Shown here piece after piece: positions 31,885 through 39,945 of a DNA stretch of 64,000 nt. The position numbers and the translations under genes were made by a program. How positions within the stretch are numbered: position 1 is the first letter of the stretch; each line of letters opens with the position of its first letter. The stretch comes from JAXHLG01 sp034522495. Lineage in GTDB: Bacteria; Patescibacteriota; Minisyncoccia; Moranbacterales; DUUL01. The stretch lies in NCBI GenBank assembly GCA_034522495.1, contig JAXHLG010000002.1, forward strand, positions 496,001 to 560,000. The letters run 5' to 3'. The notes under the pieces are model-generated. The model did no database searches. It saw only the letters and a program-made list of their open reading frames with translations, and was not told where the DNA came from.

Positions 31885-32865
31885 TTATTTATAATATTTA
31901 TTTTTCTTTTGCGAGTAGCTAATTTCCTCAGTAATTTTCCGGTTAGACCTTATCATGTCGGCTATAAGAGCAAAAACCAGAAGCTGGATTCCCAGAAGCA
32001 GGGAAATGGAAGAGAAGAAAATATAATTAAGATAAGGTGAAATCTTCAGTGTTTGAATGTAATTAATAAAGAAAAAACCAAAGCCGATCAGAGCCAGAAA
32101 GACAAAAAATAAACCCGGCCAGCCGAAGAACTTCAAGGGTCTCACGTCTCTTATGGCTTTTAAGATAATCTTGGAAGAGTTGTTTATGAATTTCCAAACG
32201 GATTTTACCATTTTGGAGTCTCTATCAGCAAAGTAGGTGACTTTTACCGGCACCCATTTTAATTTCAAATTTTTTCCGATAGCGTCGATTATGGTTTCCT
32301 GGGTGTAAGTAAAAGTGCTGGCAATGTTTAGCCTCAGTAGGGTTTCCTTGTTATGGGCCCTGAAGCCGCAAGTAAGATCTTCTATCCTGTGATTGAGGAA
32401 AAATCCGATAATTCGAGCGGCAAAACGATTGAGGAATTCTTTTACCCAGGGTATATCTTTAGCCTCATGCTCGCCAAATCGATTGGCTATCACCATATCT
32501 GATTCGCCCTCTAGTATTGGCTTTATTAATTTGGGAATATCTTCCGGGTCGAATTGACCGTCGGCGTCTATGTTGACCATAATATCGGCTTGATTTTTCA
32601 GAGCGTTTTCTGTTCCTGTTTTAAAGGCAATGCCCAGCTTTCTGTTGGTCTCATGGGAAATAACAAGGTCAGCGTTGGCTTTTTTAGCCAATTCCGCAGT
32701 TTTATCTGATGAGCCGTCATCAATCACCTGGATCATCTTTTTTTGGAAAATTCTGCCCTCGCCCTTTTGATAAAAGTCTGCATTAAAGCTCTTTTTAATT
32801 CTTTCAATAGTTCCCGCAATAACCTTTTCTTCATTGTAGGCGGGTATGTTTACTATTAAGATCAT
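31885..32865 (-). CDS. Family 2 glycosyltransferase, dolichyl-phosphate-mannose-synthase type, with two C-terminal membrane helices
   Basis: 326 residues. The GT-A domain (residues 1-225) has IPAYNEEKVIAG, VIDDGSSDKTAEL, the metal-binding NIDADGQFDPEDIPKLI, and FLNHRIEDLTCGFRAHNKETL. Two transmembrane helices follow (about 245-268 and 280-305), typical of enzymes that charge undecaprenyl phosphate with a sugar. It could supply the lipid-linked sugar donor used by the GT-C-like protein encoded nearby (inference from context). Confidence 0.88.
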   Translation of the reverse strand: MILIVNIPAYNEEKVIAGTIERIKKSFNADFYQKGEGRIFQKKMIQVIDDGSSDKTAELAKKANADLVISHETNRKLGIAFKTGTENALKNQADIMVNIDADGQFDPEDIPKLIKPILEGESDMVIANRFGEHEAKDIPWVKEFLNRFAARIIGFFLNHRIEDLTCGFRAHNKETLLRLNIASTFTYTQETIIDAIGKNLKLKWVPVKVTYFADRDSKMVKSVWKFINNSSKIILKAIRDVRPLKFFGWPGLFFVFLALIGFGFFFINYIQTLKISPYLNYIFFSSISLLLGIQLLVFALIADMIRSNRKITEEISYSQKKNKYYK

Positions 32866-32876
32866 TTTTTAACTTT

Positions 32877-33258
32877 AGTAATTACGCGGTTAAGCTTCTT
32901 GTTTGCTAAATTATTTATATCAAAGAGAGCAAAGCAAGGCTTGGTTTTTGCATTCGTTCGAAAAAAGACTTTAGGGGACTGTTTCCAAGCCCCATTTCTA
33001 CTGCAATTCCACCTTTTTTGCTAAATTTTTCAAAAATTTTTTTGCCTTAGCTCTGTCCCGCACGGCGGGACAAAAATTGTTTGAAAAATTTATCTAAAAA
33101 ATTAGAAATTTCGTAACGAAATGGTGTTTGGAAACAGTCCCTTTAGAAGCAAATTGTTTTTCTTTCAAGTGTACCTTCACAAGATGAAAAGGAATGTGAG
33201 CATAAAACCAAGCCTTGCTTTGCTCTCGGTGCTGTAGAAGCCCAATCGCGTAATTCCT
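32877..33258. repeat. Large palindromic repeat family C interrupted by a MITE-like element
   Basis: The outer ends are AGTAATTACGCG and CGCGTAATTCCT. The left arm contains AGCAAAGCAAGGCTTGGTTTT and the right arm its complement AAAACCAAGCCTTGCTTTGCT. Inside lies a complete family-2 MITE at 32973-33141 flanked by TTTAG on both sides. Removing it restores a palindrome of about 210 bp. Confidence 0.85.
32973..33141 (+). mobile_element. MITE-like family 2 element with 5-bp target duplication
   Basis: 169 bp bounded by GGGACTGTTTCCAA and TTGGAAACAGTCCC. The direct repeat TTTAG stands at 32968-32972 and again at 33142-33146. No coding capacity. The interior has GTCCCGC/GCGGGAC and AAATTTTTCAAA/TTTGAAAAATTT pairings, so the whole element can fold into one hairpin. 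Confidence 0.9.
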
Positions 33259-33309
33259 GAACTTTAAAAATTTATAAAGATGGCAATTGCGCGATTCTAA
33301 GTCTTGTGG

Positions 33310-34596
33310 TTAACCCCTTCCGATGCCGTGATATAAAACACCATTTTTCTTGATTTTTTCACCATCCAAGGAATTCATGCCGTCAACGACAGCTTTGACG
33401 GACTTGTCGGCAAGCTTATCCTCCACGCCCTGAAATTCTTGATGATTGGTAATAAGCATCAGAGCTTGGGATTGGTCCAATAATTCTTCCACACTATTTA
33501 CATCCGAATCTTGAGGAATATAAGGGTCGTATTTAATGGGTTTCGCTCCCTTCTTTTCCAGTTCTTCCAAGATCTTAAAAACCGGAGATTCACGCAGGTC
33601 GTCTATATTGGCCTTATAAGAAAGCCCCATAATTCCCACCCGGGTGTTTTTCAGCGGCATTTCAGCTTCATTGAGGAGGTCTTGTAGCAATTTAACTGTG
33701 TAAAGGGGCATATAGTTATTAATATCCCTGGCGGCTTTAAGAAACTTATGGCTGAACCCTTTTCTTTTGGCCTGTTCGATCAGGTAATAAGGATCTACCG
33801 GTATGCAATGGCCCCCAACGCCCCGGCTGGGGTAGTGGGCCATGAAAGCGAACGGTTTGGTGGCTGCTCCGTCGATAACGTCTTTTACGTCGATTTTCAT
33901 TTGATCAAAACTCTGCGCCAACTCATTTACAAAAGCGATATTGATGTCCCGAAAAGAATTTTCCACCACCTTAACCGCTTCAGCTTCTCGGATGAATTTC
34001 ATGGCTTTTATCTCACCATCAATAATGGATTCATAAAAATTTTTTGATCTTTGAACACCCTTTTTCGACATTGATCCGATTACTCTGGAAATATTGCCAA
34101 CGTCGTAACTTTTGTTTCCCGGATCAATTCTTTCCGGACAATGAGCCAGATAATAATCCTTGCCTTCTTTTAACCCCGCTTGGCTGAACATCGGTTCGAT
34201 GACTTCTTCGCAGACCCCGGGGTTAATAGTGGACTCGACGATAACCAGCCTTCCCGGCTTGTGGTGTTTAATGGCAGATTTAACTGCGCCCTTTACGGGC
34301 TTTAAGTCGGGATAGTAATATTTATCAACCGGAGTGGGAACGCAGATGATCAAAATATCCGCATCTTGAATGATCTCGGAATCGGTTGAAACGGAAAGCT
34401 CTTGCAGATAAGCTGATCGCTTCTCGATGAATTTATCCAACAGAGGGCTTTTTCCTTTTTGCAGGGAGGTTATCTTTTGCCGATCCAAATCGCACCCCGA
34501 CACTTGATACCCCTTTTCAGCGCACAGCACCGCCAGCGGAAGCCCGACATAGCCAAGTCCTATGATACCCACCTTTTCATCTTTCTTTTTATTCAT
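33310..34596 (-). CDS. UDP-sugar dehydrogenase (WecC/WbpA-like nucleotide sugar dehydrogenase)
   Basis: 428 residues. The N-terminal NAD-binding Rossmann domain has VGIIGLGYVGLPLAVLCAEKG. The middle domain contains VESTINPGVCEEV and the catalytic cysteine loop SRGVGGHCIPVDPYYL near residue 260; the C-terminal domain has VGIMGLSYKANIDDLRESPVFKILEEL. The GHCIPVDPYYL form is typical of enzymes oxidising UDP-N-acetyl sugars (UDP-ManNAc or UDP-GlcNAc) rather than UDP-glucose. It supplies an acidic sugar for the surface glycan assembled by the neighbouring transferases. The exact sugar is not determined. Confidence 0.9.
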   Translation of the reverse strand: MNKKKDEKVGIIGLGYVGLPLAVLCAEKGYQVSGCDLDRQKITSLQKGKSPLLDKFIEKRSAYLQELSVSTDSEIIQDADILIICVPTPVDKYYYPDLKPVKGAVKSAIKHHKPGRLVIVESTINPGVCEEVIEPMFSQAGLKEGKDYYLAHCPERIDPGNKSYDVGNISRVIGSMSKKGVQRSKNFYESIIDGEIKAMKFIREAEAVKVVENSFRDINIAFVNELAQSFDQMKIDVKDVIDGAATKPFAFMAHYPSRGVGGHCIPVDPYYLIEQAKRKGFSHKFLKAARDINNYMPLYTVKLLQDLLNEAEMPLKNTRVGIMGLSYKANIDDLRESPVFKILEELEKKGAKPIKYDPYIPQDSDVNSVEELLDQSQALMLITNHQEFQGVEDKLADKSVKAVVDGMNSLDGEKIKKNGVLYHGIGRG

Positions 34597-34878
34597 TCAT
34601 TATTAATTTAATTTTAAAACTTGCTTTGTGCGTCCTTATTCGGCCTTGAAATTTTTCAGGAAAAGAGCAGCTCAAAGGCGTTTAAGGATGCGTATTGAGA
34701 AGCAAGCATTGTGTATCACGCTTCTTAAAAAATTGAATAAAAAGCAAAAAAACATCCATCCTGCAACATGCTTGCCCAGGCTTGCCCAGGCCGTTCCCAT
34801 TTAAAAAATTCATAATTCATAATACTTGCTATATGAAGCAAATATGCTCATAGTCAATATATCCTTGGACCGCATAAT
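34597..34878. other. Intergenic region without a gene
   Basis: 282 bp with no supported frame. It holds a short direct repeat GCTTGCCCAG x2 at about 34768-34789, the simple repeat TTCATAATTCATAATAC at about 34809-34827, and nothing else recognisable. Confidence 0.4.
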
Positions 34879-37515
34879 TCAATAATCAAACACCAGCAAG
34901 CTATTTCCGCTGTCGACTACGTAAACCCGTTGGTTTTCAAAATCTGTATAGAAGTCTTGGGCTTCTTCAAAGCGACTGTCCACAAACTCCTTTTGGACAT
35001 TTCCGTTTAAATCGAATTTTATCACTTTCCCATTTTTAATATCTAAAACGAAAAAGCTTTCCGCGTCAACCTTAGTTGTTATTTTGTATGGCATAAAATT
35101 TTCTACAGGGCTGGTTTGAAATTGTTTCTTGCCCTGAAAATACCCGGCGACGGTTCCGTCCTCAAAGGTGGCAAAAACGGAATCGCTTACGTCAATATCC
35201 GTTGCTTTTTCCATGTCTGCTTGGTCGTCAAACCATCTTTCGTATGCCCCAAATCCTCCTCTGGCCCTCGGGTAGCGATAAATTTGATTGTCATTAACGC
35301 TTGGCAGGTAGATATAGGTTAGATAAGTGCCGACGCCTCTTTTATTTTGATAATCTTCCGGCAAGTTTATCCTGTTGTCGAAAAAATTTTCTGTGACCGG
35401 GCTATAAGAATAAATTTTATCTGAAGAAACTATCATAATCAATTGCAAGGATTGCATGGAAGCCAAATACTTAGGTTCTTTCAGTTCTTCCGGAAGAGAG
35501 ATGGACTTGACAGAATTTTCTTTGGGTTTAAATTGAAACATTTTTTTCTCTTCGGTTAGAAAAAAAATATTGTTGTTTATGCTGGCCGAATCGATCACGC
35601 GGCTTTCAAAGCGGTTTATGCTTTTCAAGTTTTCCATTTTTTCCCCTTCCTCATCTTTGACTAGCATTTTTCTAGAATCGTCTTTGTCCGGCGCTATGGC
35701 ATCGGGGGAGTTGCTTTCCTGAAGCAGGTTGGCTATAAAAAATATTATGATTCCGGCGAAAAACATAATTACGGTAATGAAAAAAACCTTTTTTCTTTTG
35801 CCGCTGAAGTTTTTGGTAAAGGGGAAGCAATTCTCCATTTTGAAGAGGGGACAGCTTAGTTTGTTGTAGTAAAGAGCTTTAATTTTTGCCTTTGTGCCTC
35901 TAAGGAAGCTCCCGGCTTTCTTTTGGAGGAAGCCCCCGCTGAAAAAGTTGCTAATTTTATTCCAAGCGCTTCCGGCAAAATTCATTGCCCATTTTGCCGG
36001 CTGGCCGAATTTATTTCTTGAATTTGTTTCATTTTCTCCGTCTCTGCTCGGTGTTGTATTTTCTAGCGGGCTTGTCCTGCCTTTTTCCTCTTCGAGAGCT
36101 TCTTCTCGGCCGGCAGGTTTCCTGGGTTTTTTAAGATGCTCGAGAAGCGAAAAAGCAAAAGCCTTAGACTTGGAGGAAAGGAAAATCCAAGCCCTCTTGA
36201 GATTCTCAATGCAAGCGCTGCAAATTTTTTTCAGATGAGACTTAAAATCCTTTTTTTGGATCGATTTGATTTTTTGCCTAAAATTCTTTTCTCTCCAAGA
36301 GGCTGCCATTCTTTCTTGGAGGGAATTTATTTTTAATTTTAAAAAGTTTAATAATTCTTCCCACCGGTTTCTTTTTAGCTTGTCTTCCTTCTCTTTCATT
36401 TCTCTTTCAAATTCTTCCGGAAAGTCGTCTTCTTTTAAATATATCTCCGATTTATGAAAGAATTCTTCCGTTTTTTCCTCCCGCTCCTCCTCGCTTGCCT
36501 TGGCAGACTCTTCTTTTGGTTCATTTTCCCCCGGTTCCTTGTTTTTGTCGGAATCTTTCGGCTGCTTTGATTCGCTTATGATTTCATCTATTTCCTGCGC
36601 TTCCACCAAAGAATCCTCGAAATTTTCTTCAGGAGAAATTTTCTTTTCATCCGCTTTATAAGCCTTTTCTTCGCCCGTCGGTTTGCTTTCCTCCTCCTCT
36701 TTTCCTTTTTTTTCTTCGGCTTCTTCTTTGCCGGCGGTCTTTTGGCCGAAATAATTTAATTCTTTGTCGGCAATTTTTTCTTCCAAGGAATCATCCTCGG
36801 AGTCTTCGGCTTTTTTGAGTTCTTTCTTTTTAATATTTATCACCAGTGCTCCGGTGTTGTCTCCATCGGACTCCAGAGTAGAGCTGAATATATTGTCAAA
36901 CTCGTCGGAACTAAAGGTTTTGCTGTGCCTCTCGATTTCTTCTTGGGAAATAAAATTTAAAGCGCTTTCCAACGTCAAAATGATCTTATCCCCCGCGTCA
37001 ATCTTCCCTGAAGAGACGCTGGAGAATGTTTTTACCGGGTGGGTAATGGAGTTTTGGGTTTCGTTGGGAGTGATATCTGTAAGCTCTTTATCTCTAATCA
37101 GGAATGCTCTGGCTTTTCCAACTTGGACAAAATGAAGCTCGTTTTCCTTGAGAACGCCTACCACGGCATTAAATCCTCCCATCCATTCGATGACTTCATG
37201 CTGGGCAAGGTCCGTCAAGGCGAGGTTGGCTTTGTGCAAAGCATGCTCAAAGCTTTCGTCGGCGGATCTTTTGGTGTTTCTGAAGAATTCTTTTTTGATG
37301 ACTTGCGTTAGCAAGTTGGGTATGTATTCGGAATTTTTGCTGTTATCCTCGATGTGGATAACACCAAAAACAGTTCCCATTTCTGCTTGGGCTACGTTTT
37401 TTCCTTCCAATTTAAAAACATTCAGAAAGGGTTTGAAATTTTGATTCTTGGTTACATTTATCTCAAAGGAATCTGCTTCAAACGACTCCTTTCTTTGAGT
37501 GTCGGACTTAACCAT
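34879..37515 (-). CDS. PP2C-like domain / beta-propeller-like membrane protein (878 aa)
   Basis: Residues 1-230 resemble a PP2C/SpoIIE-type phosphatase fold: GTVFGVIHIED at the first metal site, GGFNAVVGVLKENELHFVQVGKARAFLIRDKELTDITP where active enzymes have GDSR and a DHS motif. The Asp of GDSR is Lys-Ala here, so catalysis is unlikely. A long acidic and then basic linker (230-575) follows, then one transmembrane helix (about 576-598) and a 280-residue C-terminal domain with repeated strand pairs (FFLTEEKKMFQF, IYSYSPVTENFF, IYRYPRARGGF, VFATFEDGTVAGYF, FFVLDIKNGKVIKFDL, VYVVDSGNSLLVFDY) that looks like a beta-propeller. A cytoplasmic pseudo-phosphatase coupled to an external sensor is the natural reading. 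Function is unproven. Confidence 0.7.
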   Translation of the reverse strand: MVKSDTQRKESFEADSFEINVTKNQNFKPFLNVFKLEGKNVAQAEMGTVFGVIHIEDNSKNSEYIPNLLTQVIKKEFFRNTKRSADESFEHALHKANLALTDLAQHEVIEWMGGFNAVVGVLKENELHFVQVGKARAFLIRDKELTDITPNETQNSITHPVKTFSSVSSGKIDAGDKIILTLESALNFISQEEIERHSKTFSSDEFDNIFSSTLESDGDNTGALVINIKKKELKKAEDSEDDSLEEKIADKELNYFGQKTAGKEEAEEKKGKEEEESKPTGEEKAYKADEKKISPEENFEDSLVEAQEIDEIISESKQPKDSDKNKEPGENEPKEESAKASEEEREEKTEEFFHKSEIYLKEDDFPEEFEREMKEKEDKLKRNRWEELLNFLKLKINSLQERMAASWREKNFRQKIKSIQKKDFKSHLKKICSACIENLKRAWIFLSSKSKAFAFSLLEHLKKPRKPAGREEALEEEKGRTSPLENTTPSRDGENETNSRNKFGQPAKWAMNFAGSAWNKISNFFSGGFLQKKAGSFLRGTKAKIKALYYNKLSCPLFKMENCFPFTKNFSGKRKKVFFITVIMFFAGIIIFFIANLLQESNSPDAIAPDKDDSRKMLVKDEEGEKMENLKSINRFESRVIDSASINNNIFFLTEEKKMFQFKPKENSVKSISLPEELKEPKYLASMQSLQLIMIVSSDKIYSYSPVTENFFDNRINLPEDYQNKRGVGTYLTYIYLPSVNDNQIYRYPRARGGFGAYERWFDDQADMEKATDIDVSDSVFATFEDGTVAGYFQGKKQFQTSPVENFMPYKITTKVDAESFFVLDIKNGKVIKFDLNGNVQKEFVDSRFEEAQDFYTDFENQRVYVVDSGNSLLVFDY

Positions 37516-37615
37516 AAAGCTTTCTGTTTATGTCATCTTGATATAAAAAATTATATAATAAAAAAATAAAAAAATAAATAGCAAATACAGGATTTGCGGA
37601 TTTTGTTTTTTATTA

Positions 37616-37644
37616 TTGCAAAGATATTTTTATTGTGATAATAT
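37616..37644 (+). promoter_or_regulatory. Candidate sigma-70-type promoter
   Basis: TTGCAA at 37616 and TAATAT at 37639 with a 17-bp spacer, 42 bp before the ATG at 37686 and directed toward it. The intergenic region is shared with the reverse-strand PP2C-like gene. Confidence 0.5.
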
Positions 37645-37685
37645 TAATATAGAAAAGCTTTACTTATTAAAATTAAAAAACAACC

Positions 37686-38000
37686 ATGAAAGACAAAGAA
37701 AAGAATTTTAATCTTTCCGATTTTGTGTTAAACTTACTGAACGGTTTTATTAAGAGAATTTCTTGGAACGTTGTTTTCAACGCAAAGAAACAGGTGGATG
37801 AAATCGTATTTAAAATCAAGAGCGGGTTTGTGGTCATGATTTTTCTCTTTTTGGGCATCATATTTATTTTGGTGGGAGTGACCGCTTATTTAAACGCGGC
37901 TCTCAATCTGTTTCCGGGAGACGGATATTTGATTATTGGATTAATTAGTGTTCTTCTGGGAATATTTACGGCGCTTATTACCAAATACTTGCGCAAGTAA
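37686..38000 (+). CDS. Holin-superfamily/YqjE-like membrane protein (104 aa)
   Basis: An amphipathic N-terminal region (residues 10-40, LVLNLLNGFIKRISW-like) is followed by two transmembrane helices (about 47-68 and 78-99) separated by a short loop (NLFPGDG), ending TKYLRK. This is the layout of the YqjE / phage-holin-superfamily proteins found widely in bacteria, usually beside a YqjD/ElaB-type gene as here. The role is uncertain and may concern membrane association under stress. Confidence 0.65.
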   Translation: MKDKEKNFNLSDFVLNLLNGFIKRISWNVVFNAKKQVDEIVFKIKSGFVVMIFLFLGIIFILVGVTAYLNAALNLFPGDGYLIIGLISVLLGIFTALITKYLRK

Positions 38001-38059
38001 ACCGTTAATCACTCAAAAGGTCGAAAATAATAAATTCTAATAAAAATTAATTTAATCTT

Positions 38060-38293
38060 ATGAAAAAAGAAGAATTAAAGCAAAAATGGGAAACCAACAA
38101 AAAGAAGGCTGAGGAAGAAGCCAAAAAAGTAAAGAAGCATATGGAAGACGCAACCCAAAAAACCCAGGATTACATCCGCAAAAACCCGGAAAAAGCAGCC
38201 TTGATATCTGTTGGCATCGGAGCTGCCGTCGGAGCTGCCATGGCCGCGCTGATGGGGCACAAAAGAAGAAGCAGAAACAAGAAGAACGACTAA
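38060..38293 (+). CDS. DUF883/ElaB/YqjD-like membrane-anchored protein (77 aa)
   Basis: A charged helical N-terminus (KQKWETNKKKAEEEAKKVKKHMEDATQKTQDYIRKNP), a Gly/Ala-rich membrane segment (ALISVGIGAAVGAAMAALM) and a basic tail (GHKRRSRNKKND). YqjD and ElaB in E. coli anchor to the membrane and bind ribosomes in stationary phase; extending that role here is inference. It follows the YqjE-like gene by 59 bp and is followed by a terminator. Confidence 0.7.
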   Translation: MKKEELKQKWETNKKKAEEEAKKVKKHMEDATQKTQDYIRKNPEKAALISVGIGAAVGAAMAALMGHKRRSRNKKND

Positions 38294-38318
38294 GAGTTTG
38301 CAGGCTTAGTTTCCTATT

Positions 38319-38346
38319 AAAAAACAGGCTTCCGGCCTGTTTTTTA
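38319..38346 (+). terminator. Intrinsic terminator after the DUF883-like gene
   Basis: AAAAAACAGGC-TTCC-GGCCTGTTTTTT forms a near-perfect short stem with a T-run. Confidence 0.85.
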
Positions 38347-38352
38347 TTTAAA

Positions 38353-38826
38353 AGGAATTAAGCGATCAGGACCTTTCTTTTATCAGCTTATTTGGTTCCA
38401 AGAAAACAAAAGAAGGGTTGGTTTTCGCTCTGCGCTGCGGCGCTGGTTATAACCGTAGCAATTACGCGCTTGCCTCTTTATTGCCTAAAAAAAAGAGAGC
38501 AAAGGAAGGTTTGGTTTTTGCATTCGATCGAAAAAATATTTTAGAAGCAAAAAGGGTTTTCTATTAAAAATATCTTAAGGGACTGTTTCCAAACACCGTT
38601 TTAGTACGAAATTTCTCATTTTTTAGATAAATTTTTCAAACAATTTTTGCAGCTTTAGCCTTAGCTAAGGCTAAAAAATTTTTTGAAAAATTTAGCAAAA
38701 AAGGTGGGATTGCAGTAAAAACGGTGCTTGGAAACAGTCCCCTTAAACAAGCCTGAACGGCAAGTGCGCATAAAACCAAGCCTTGCTTTGCTCTCGGCAT
38801 TGCTAGAGAGTAATCGCGTAATTCCT
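38353..38826. repeat. Palindromic repeat family C, composite copy with nested MITE
   Basis: Contains the same outer arms as the element at 32877 (GCAATTACGCG... and CGCGTAATTCCT, AGAGCAAAGGAAGG and CCTTGCTTTGCTCT), plus a further partial arm at 38353-38456. A family-2 MITE interrupts it, but about 30 bp further along than in the 32.9-kb copy, so the two insertions are independent. Confidence 0.82.
38579..38741 (+). mobile_element. MITE-like family 2 element with 5-bp target duplication
   Basis: 163 bp from GGGACTGTTTCCAAACACC to its complement at the right (GGTGCTTGGAAACAGTCCC). CTTAA occurs at 38574-38578 and 38742-38746 as a target-site duplication. No coding capacity. Confidence 0.9.
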
Positions 38827-38878
38827 AAACCGATAATTATGTTAGAAATGTAATTTTTAAAAGACGATCCCTGAAAAT

Positions 38879-39009
38879 AAATTAAGCCTCGCACATATAA
38901 TGTTCCGCATAAATCTGCGCTTGCCCCGTTGCTACTAAGTAGTTTTACGGGGTATTAATCCGCGTAAAATCAGCGAGGTATAGGATTTTTTTGAAATTCC
39001 TATACAATA
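38879..39009 (-). repeat. Dispersed structured repeat family A, copy 5
   Basis: Starts ATTAAGCCTCGCACATATAATG and ends GTATAGG...TTGAAATTCCTATAC. It follows the composite element immediately. The remaining 260 bp before the next gene show no frame I trust. Confidence 0.85.
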
Positions 39010-39273
39010 AATATATATTAAAATCCGGATTTAAATACATATTTTATTTACCTATTCCTGCCTTTATATTAATTGCGTATTTGCAAACAAGCAAACAAGA
39101 TGTCATTTTAGTTGGCTGCGTTTTTAACCTGTATTTAAATACATCTTTCGTGCAAAAAAATTTTTCTCAACTTTCTAATATACCAATTACTAATTGAATT
39201 GACATTTACCCAAAACAAAGATATTCTAAATTTAAGATTCAACAGCCTTTTGGATAAAAAATAAATTAATTGT

Positions 39274-39945
39274 ATGTATAGCAGTTTTGTAGAGTTTGCC
39301 ACTTCGCAGGGAGTGCCTTTGAGCACAGTGACGCTAATTTTGATGCTGCCGGTCGTGGTGGCTTTAATAGCATTTTTTCGTCAAGTTATCGGGATTAAAG
39401 CTTTCGGCATATATACGCCCGCCCTCATCATTTTCGCCTTTTTAGCAATTAAATCCGACTCGGGAAGCTTCTGGGGAGGAATAAAATACGGCGTGGCTAT
39501 TTTTGCTACCGTAATAGTTGTTGGTACCATTGCGCGCATAATTCTGAAACAGTTTCGCTTGCTTTACCTGCCCAGGGTGGCCATTGTTATATCCATTGTG
39601 GCCCTGTCAACGCTTTTAATGCTTGTTTTCGGCGGCGCATTGCAAAGAACCGGTCTTGCCGCCGTTTCCATCTTTCCCATTCTCATAATGATAACCCTGG
39701 TAGAGAAATTCGTGGCCGCTCAAATTGAAAAAGGAAACAAGGCAGCGGTGGTATTGTCATTGGAAACCTTGGTTATCACTATCGCCGGCTATTTTATTGC
39801 CAGCTGGCCGATGCTGATCCTGTATCTCCAGAAATACCCCTGGCTGGTGTTTATCGCCATTGGATTAAATGTTTTATTGGGCAAATGGACCGGCCTGAGG
39901 CTGTCGGAATATATACGATTTAAGAAAGTTATCAAAAATGTTTAA
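39274..39945 (+). CDS. 7TM protein of the transglutaminase/ATP-grasp-associated family
   Basis: 223 residues with seven hydrophobic helices. It matches the membrane half of the proteins described as seven transmembrane helices usually fused to an inactive transglutaminase: LPVVVALIAFFRQVIGIKAFGIYTPALIIFAFLAI followed by FRLLYLPRVAIVISIVALSTLLML and SIFPILIMITLVEKFVAAQIEKG. The transglutaminase-like extracellular domain normally ahead of these helices is absent. The next gene starts 8 nt before this one ends, which ties it to the ATP-grasp genes. It is presumably the membrane component of the pathway. Confidence 0.78.
   Translation: MYSSFVEFATSQGVPLSTVTLILMLPVVVALIAFFRQVIGIKAFGIYTPALIIFAFLAIKSDSGSFWGGIKYGVAIFATVIVVGTIARIILKQFRLLYLPRVAIVISIVALSTLLMLVFGGALQRTGLAAVSIFPILIMITLVEKFVAAQIEKGNKAAVVLSLETLVITIAGYFIASWPMLILYLQKYPWLVFIAIGLNVLLGKWTGLRLSEYIRFKKVIKNV

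Noticed and set aside
22781..34596. Polysaccharide cluster as a recently acquired island
   Set aside because: No integrase, tRNA or composition break is visible at its borders; repeats are as dense elsewhere.
38991..39197. 68-codon forward frame before the 7TM gene
   Set aside because: Starts in a family-A repeat, no ribosome site and no recognisable pattern.
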